This document shows positions 3,604 through 6,887 of a stretch of 6,887 nt of DNA, piece after piece. The first letter of the stretch is position 1, and each line of letters starts with the position of its first letter. The translations under genes and the position numbers were made by a program. Source of the DNA: Candidatus Aenigmatarchaeota archaeon (GTDB lineage Archaea; Aenigmatarchaeota; Aenigmatarchaeia; CG10238-14; SpSt-28); NCBI GenBank assembly GCA_025058985.1, contig JANXEB010000027.1, positions 1 through 6,887 of the forward strand, written 5' to 3'. Under the pieces are notes generated by a model that had not been told where the DNA came from, did not search any database, and was given only the letters and a program-made list of their open reading frames with translations.

Positions 3604-6261
3604 ATGGTTATAAAACACATAGAAAAAAAATATAGAAAAGAGGAAATACTGGAAAAATTAGAAAAGCCTTTAACTATCTGGTTTATTAACAAATTTAAAG
3701 ATTTTACACCACCTCAAAAAAAATCTATTATTCCAATATTGGAAAATAAAAATGTTTTAATAACTTCTCCAACCGGCTCTGGAAAAACACTGGCTTGTTT
3801 TCTAGCGATAATAAATAATTTAATAAAACTTTCTCATCAAAATAAACTAGAAGATTTTGTTTACTGCATTTATATTAGCCCATTAAGAGCTTTGGACAGA
3901 GATATTTATTGGAATTTACTAGAACCGTTAAAAGAAATTGAAGAAATTTGTGGAAAAATAGGTTACAAACTGAATAAAAAAATAAGGGTAGCTTTAAGAA
4001 CTGGAGATGTTAAGCCTCATGAAAAGCAAAAACAATTAAAAGAGCCACCGCATATTTTGATAACTACTCCTGAAACAATAGCAATTGTTTTGGGAACTAT
4101 AAAATTCAAGGAAAAATTAAAAAATGTAAAATATGTAATAATTGATGAAATACATGAATTAGCTAATTCTAAAAGGGGTATTCATTTATCTTTAAGCTTA
4201 GAAAGATTGGAAAATCTTTGTGGTAAAAAAATAGTTAGAATAGGAGCTGGTGCAACTCTAGAACCCTTAGAATTGGCAGCTAAATTCTTAGTTGGAGAAA
4301 AAAGAAGTTGTTATATAGTTGATGCTAGGTTTTTGAAAAAAACAGATATAAAAGTCGTAATACCAGTAAATAAGTTAATCTATACAGAAGCTGAAAAAGC
4401 TAATGAAAAAATGTACCAATTGTTAGATAAATTAATTACAAATAGCAGAACTACTTTAGTTTTTACAAATACAAGAAGCGGAGCCGAAAGAGTTCATTGG
4501 CATTTGAAACAATTGTTCCCTTCAAAATATCTAGATGAAATAACTGGAGTACATCATTCTAGTATAAGTAGAGATATAAGATTTGATGTTGAAGAAAAAC
4601 TAAAAAGCGGAAAATTAAAAGCAGTAATATCATCAACTAGCTTAGAGCTTGGAATAGATATTGGTTATATAGATTTAGTAGTTCAAATTGGTTCTCCTAA
4701 AAGTGTTTCTAGATTAATGCAAAGGATTGGAAGAGCTGGACATGTTTTACATGAAATATCAAAAGGAAGAGTTATTTGTTTAGATAGAGACGATTTGGTA
4801 GAATGCTTAGTAATGGTTAAAAAGAGTTATGAATATTGGTTAGATAAATTCCATATGCCAAGAAATTGTTTAGATGTTTTATGTCAACATATAGTTGGAA
4901 TGGCTTTGGAAAAAAAGTGGAAAATTGAAGAAGCTTATAATCTTATAAAAAAAGCTTATCCATATTCAAATTTAAAATTTAAAGACTTTCTTTCTGTTTT
5001 AAGATATCTAGCTGGTTATTATCATACTTTAATAAATTACAACATTTATGGAAAAATTTGGTTAGATGAAGGAGAAAAAATTTTTGGAAGAATGGGTAAA
5101 TATACTAGAGTAATTTATACATTAAATATAGGAACAATACCAGATGAAGTTAAAATAAAAGTTAGAACTATTGATGGAAAGTTTGTTGGTTTTATTGAAG
5201 AAAGTTTCCTAGAAAGATTAATGCCTAGTGATATTTTTGTACTCGGTGGTAAAACTTATGAATTCGTTAAATCGAAAAGAAACGTCGCTTATGTTGTGGA
5301 AGCAAAAGAGAAAAAACCAACAATACCTAGTTGGTTTAGTGAACAATTGCCCTTAAGTTATGAATTAGCTATTGAAATTGGTAAATTTAGAGAAAAAATT
5401 TTTAAAATGATTGAAAACAATGAAAAAGAAAAAATAATAGAATTTTTGGAAAAAGAATATTTTGCTGAAAAAGATGTTGCTAAGGAAATTTATGATTATT
5501 TTTTATTACAATATAATTTTTTAAAATATTTTGGTATAAAGGAATTTCACTCTGATAAAAATGTTATTGTAGAAAATGTTGTTGACGAAAAAGAAGGTGT
5601 TCAAAATATAATATTTCACAGTTTATATGGAAGAAGAGTTAATGACTGTTTAAGTAGAGCTTATGCCTATGCTTTATCAAAGAAAATAAACAAAAGTGTT
5701 AAAACTTCTATAACTGATAATGGTTTTATCCTTTCTTTTGAATTGGAAAAAGAAAGAAAAGGAATTTTTGGATATAAATATAAAACAATAAATAGTGAAA
5801 AAGTTGTTAGTTTGGTAAATAAAAATAACATAGAGGAATTAGTTAGAAAAAGTTTATTGAATACAGAGTTAATAAAAAGAAAGTTTAGACATTGTGCTTC
5901 TAGAAGCTATATGATTTTGAAAAATTATAAAGGTCATGAAATAAGTGTTGAAAAACAACAAATAAATGCTGAAAAACTAATAAAAATAGTTAAAGATTTG
6001 GAAGATTTTCCTGTATTGAAAGAAACATATAGAGAAATTTTGGAAGATTTTATGGATATAGAAAAAGCTAAAGAAGTTTTGAGTTTTTGTAGATTTATTT
6101 TTTTACCAAAAACTAATTTGCCATCTCCTTTTGCACATAACATATTTATTTTATCAGAAACTGATGTTGTTTTAATGGAGGATAGAAGAAAATTATTATT
6201 AGAACTTCATAAAAAAATATTGGAAAAAATACACGAAAATAATTATATTTTTAAACCATAA
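3604..6261 (+). CDS. lhr: Lhr-family superfamily 2 ATP-dependent helicase
   Basis: This 885-residue protein has the full archaeal Lhr (large helicase-related) layout; Lhr enzymes are 3'-5' nucleic acid translocases linked to DNA repair, recombination and possibly RNA handling. RecA domain 1 has FTPPQ (34-38), Walker A SPTGSGKT (55-62), Ia PLRALDRD (93-100), Ib TTPE (154-157) and DEIH (181-184). RecA domain 2 has LVFTNTR (285-291), SSTSLELGIDIG (343-354) and QRIGRAGH (373-380). A winged-helix region (about 385-500) follows, then Lhr-specific C-terminal parts with LERLMPSDIFVLGGKTYE, PSWFSEQLPLSYELA and LYGRRVNDCLSRAYAYAL. Length is typical of archaeal Lhr proteins. Motif III, normally SAT, reads GAT (216-218, inside GAGATLEP). 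The ATG is the only sensible start, given the divergent neighbour 26 bp away. The stop overlaps the convergent gene by 19 bp. Family assignment is firm; the subgroup (Lhr2-like) is tentative. Confidence 0.93.
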   Translation: MVIKHIEKKYRKEEILEKLEKPLTIWFINKFKDFTPPQKKSIIPILENKNVLITSPTGSGKTLACFLAIINNLIKLSHQNKLEDFVYCIYISPLRALDRDIYWNLLEPLKEIEEICGKIGYKLNKKIRVALRTGDVKPHEKQKQLKEPPHILITTPETIAIVLGTIKFKEKLKNVKYVIIDEIHELANSKRGIHLSLSLERLENLCGKKIVRIGAGATLEPLELAAKFLVGEKRSCYIVDARFLKKTDIKVVIPVNKLIYTEAEKANEKMYQLLDKLITNSRTTLVFTNTRSGAERVHWHLKQLFPSKYLDEITGVHHSSISRDIRFDVEEKLKSGKLKAVISSTSLELGIDIGYIDLVVQIGSPKSVSRLMQRIGRAGHVLHEISKGRVICLDRDDLVECLVMVKKSYEYWLDKFHMPRNCLDVLCQHIVGMALEKKWKIEEAYNLIKKAYPYSNLKFKDFLSVLRYLAGYYHTLINYNIYGKIWLDEGEKIFGRMGKYTRVIYTLNIGTIPDEVKIKVRTIDGKFVGFIEESFLERLMPSDIFVLGGKTYEFVKSKRNVAYVVEAKEKKPTIPSWFSEQLPLSYELAIEIGKFREKIFKMIENNEKEKIIEFLEKEYFAEKDVAKEIYDYFLLQYNFLKYFGIKEFHSDKNVIVENVVDEKEGVQNIIFHSLYGRRVNDCLSRAYAYALSKKINKSVKTSITDNGFILSFELEKERKGIFGYKYKTINSEKVVSLVNKNNIEELVRKSLLNTELIKRKFRHCASRSYMILKNYKGHEISVEKQQINAEKLIKIVKDLEDFPVLKETYREILEDFMDIEKAKEVLSFCRFIFLPKTNLPSPFAHNIFILSETDVVLMEDRRKLLLELHKKILEKIHENNYIFKP
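6211..6229 (-). terminator. putative oligo-T terminator of the Rossmann-fold gene
   Basis: About 14-32 nt past the stop of the minus-strand gene, the minus strand carries a run of six T (6229-6224) and then seven T (6217-6211), the simple type of archaeal stop signal. It lies inside the lhr coding sequence, whose A-rich codons produce T runs on the other strand anyway, so chance is a real alternative. Confidence 0.3.
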
Positions 6262-6872
6262 ATAAATAAACTTCTAGCCAAAGACTGATAAGGGTCACTA
6301 CTAACTAGAGGAAAATTTAAAACGTTTATTTCTCTATATCCAGCAATCCTTAGAGAGATAATTATTCCTTTAATTTTTTCTTTATTCATTTGTATTTCAA
6401 TTGGTTTTGATAAAACATTACTAAATACTTGAATAAAGCTCGCTACAAGTTTTTTTGCAACAGTAAAAACATAGAAAATAACATCGTTATAATCACTATC
6501 AACTGGAAATATATAAGCCAAATTTCTTCCTCTCTTTGCTGCTTTTATAAAGATTTTATACAATTTTTCGTCAGTAGCTAGCTCTAAAATAGGTAAAATA
6601 TAATGTAAATCAAAAATTATCCAATCAAAGGAATTATCCCTAATAGAGTTTAAATCTCCTTTAATATAAGAAATATTTCTATTTATTATTCTTTTCCTAG
6701 GTTTGTTTCCATTGTCTTGTCTAAGATAAGGTATTATAAAATCACTCACATCACATATAACTACTTCTCTATTCTTAATATACTCCATTTCGGTATATGG
6801 ATAATAACTTAGAACCAGTATCTTCTCTTCTTTTTCAATTATTTCGTCCAAATTTTTCCTTTCGTCATACAT
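6243..6872 (-). CDS. Rossmann-fold protein, possibly a divergent SAM-dependent methyltransferase
   Basis: I do not recognise a specific family in these 209 residues. The pattern of alternating strands and helices resembles a class I methyltransferase core: strand 1 KILVLSYYP (17-25), strand 2 VVICDVSD with acidic ends (37-44), ISYIKGDLNSI (67-77), FDWIIFDL (82-89), a helix then NLAYIFPV (117-124), and a closing strand region with KGIIISLRIAGY (168-179). However, the glycine-rich SAM-binding loop after strand 1 is absent (SYYPYTEME instead), so binding of the cofactor is doubtful. The ATG at 6870-6872 is a plausible start just before strand 1, but the frame stays open for the five remaining upstream codons to the window edge, so the protein may be longer. 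Its 3' end overlaps lhr tail-to-tail by 19 bp. It could equally be a catalytically dead Rossmann protein. Confidence 0.6.
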   Translation of the reverse strand: MYDERKNLDEIIEKEEKILVLSYYPYTEMEYIKNREVVICDVSDFIIPYLRQDNGNKPRKRIINRNISYIKGDLNSIRDNSFDWIIFDLHYILPILELATDEKLYKIFIKAAKRGRNLAYIFPVDSDYNDVIFYVFTVAKKLVASFIQVFSNVLSKPIEIQMNKEKIKGIIISLRIAGYREINVLNFPLVSSDPYQSLARSLFIYGLKI

Positions 6873-6887
6873 AACTCTTATGTTTGT

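Noticed and set aside
5934..6143. Minus-strand open frame of 69 codons inside lhr
   Set aside because: It is a shadow of the conserved C-terminal part of the helicase, with low-complexity Ser/Phe/Lys content and no context.
1..6887. CRISPR array, insertion sequence, toxin-antitoxin or other defence module
   Set aside because: No spaced direct repeats, transposase, terminal inverted repeats or nuclease/toxin-like genes were seen; nearly all bases are taken up by housekeeping genes and tRNAs.

Overview
This window looks like a compact, very AT-rich archaeal genome segment. Protein genes sampled by hand run at roughly 20-33% GC. Archaeal hallmarks are an Rpo11-type RNA polymerase subunit, an archaeal Lhr-type helicase, an archaeal-style arginyl-tRNA synthetase, a short membrane protein with a class III (pilin-type) signal, tRNA genes with introns at position 37/38, and no encoded CCA on the two tRNAs whose 3' ends lie inside the window. 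Starts lack Shine-Dalgarno motifs and AT-rich TATA-like stretches lie about 23-28 bp upstream of several start codons, as expected for leaderless transcripts. Tight packing, gene overlaps and very low GC suggest a reduced-genome DPANN archaeon, perhaps of the Nanoarchaeota type. The tRNA stems are GC-rich (about 80-88%) despite the AT-rich genome, which hints at thermophily. Both the taxonomic and the thermophily statements are inferences.

Layout: tRNA-Pro(CGG) on the minus strand (1-74) is divergent from rpo11 (182-451, +). rpo11 overlaps the 3' end of argS by 8 bp. argS (444-2171, -) is the second gene of a two-gene unit whose first gene is a sugar-phosphate nucleotidyltransferase (2168-2983, -); the two share a 4-bp GTGA overlap. 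A 39-bp AT-rich gap separates this unit from two plus-strand tRNA genes, tRNA-Met(CAT, elongator type) and tRNA-Arg(TCT). They are only 2 nt apart and both carry tiny introns (24 and 22 nt). Next come a small cysteine-rich pilin-like membrane protein (3251-3577, -), a 26-bp divergent promoter gap, and an 885-residue Lhr-family helicase (3604-6261, +). The helicase overlaps tail-to-tail by 19 bp with a Rossmann-fold protein of unknown function (6243-6872, -), which may be a degenerate methyltransferase. That reading frame remains open to the window edge.

Most of the content is information processing (transcription, tRNA charging, tRNAs, helicase), with one sugar-nucleotide enzyme and one surface protein. 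I see no mobile element, CRISPR array or defence island, and no clear new multi-gene system. The most interesting points are: the two tRNA introns, which can both fold into the same anticodon-sequestering hairpin in the same register; a ribbon-helix-helix-like segment fused to the nucleotidyltransferase; and the GC-rich, six-cysteine pilin-like protein.
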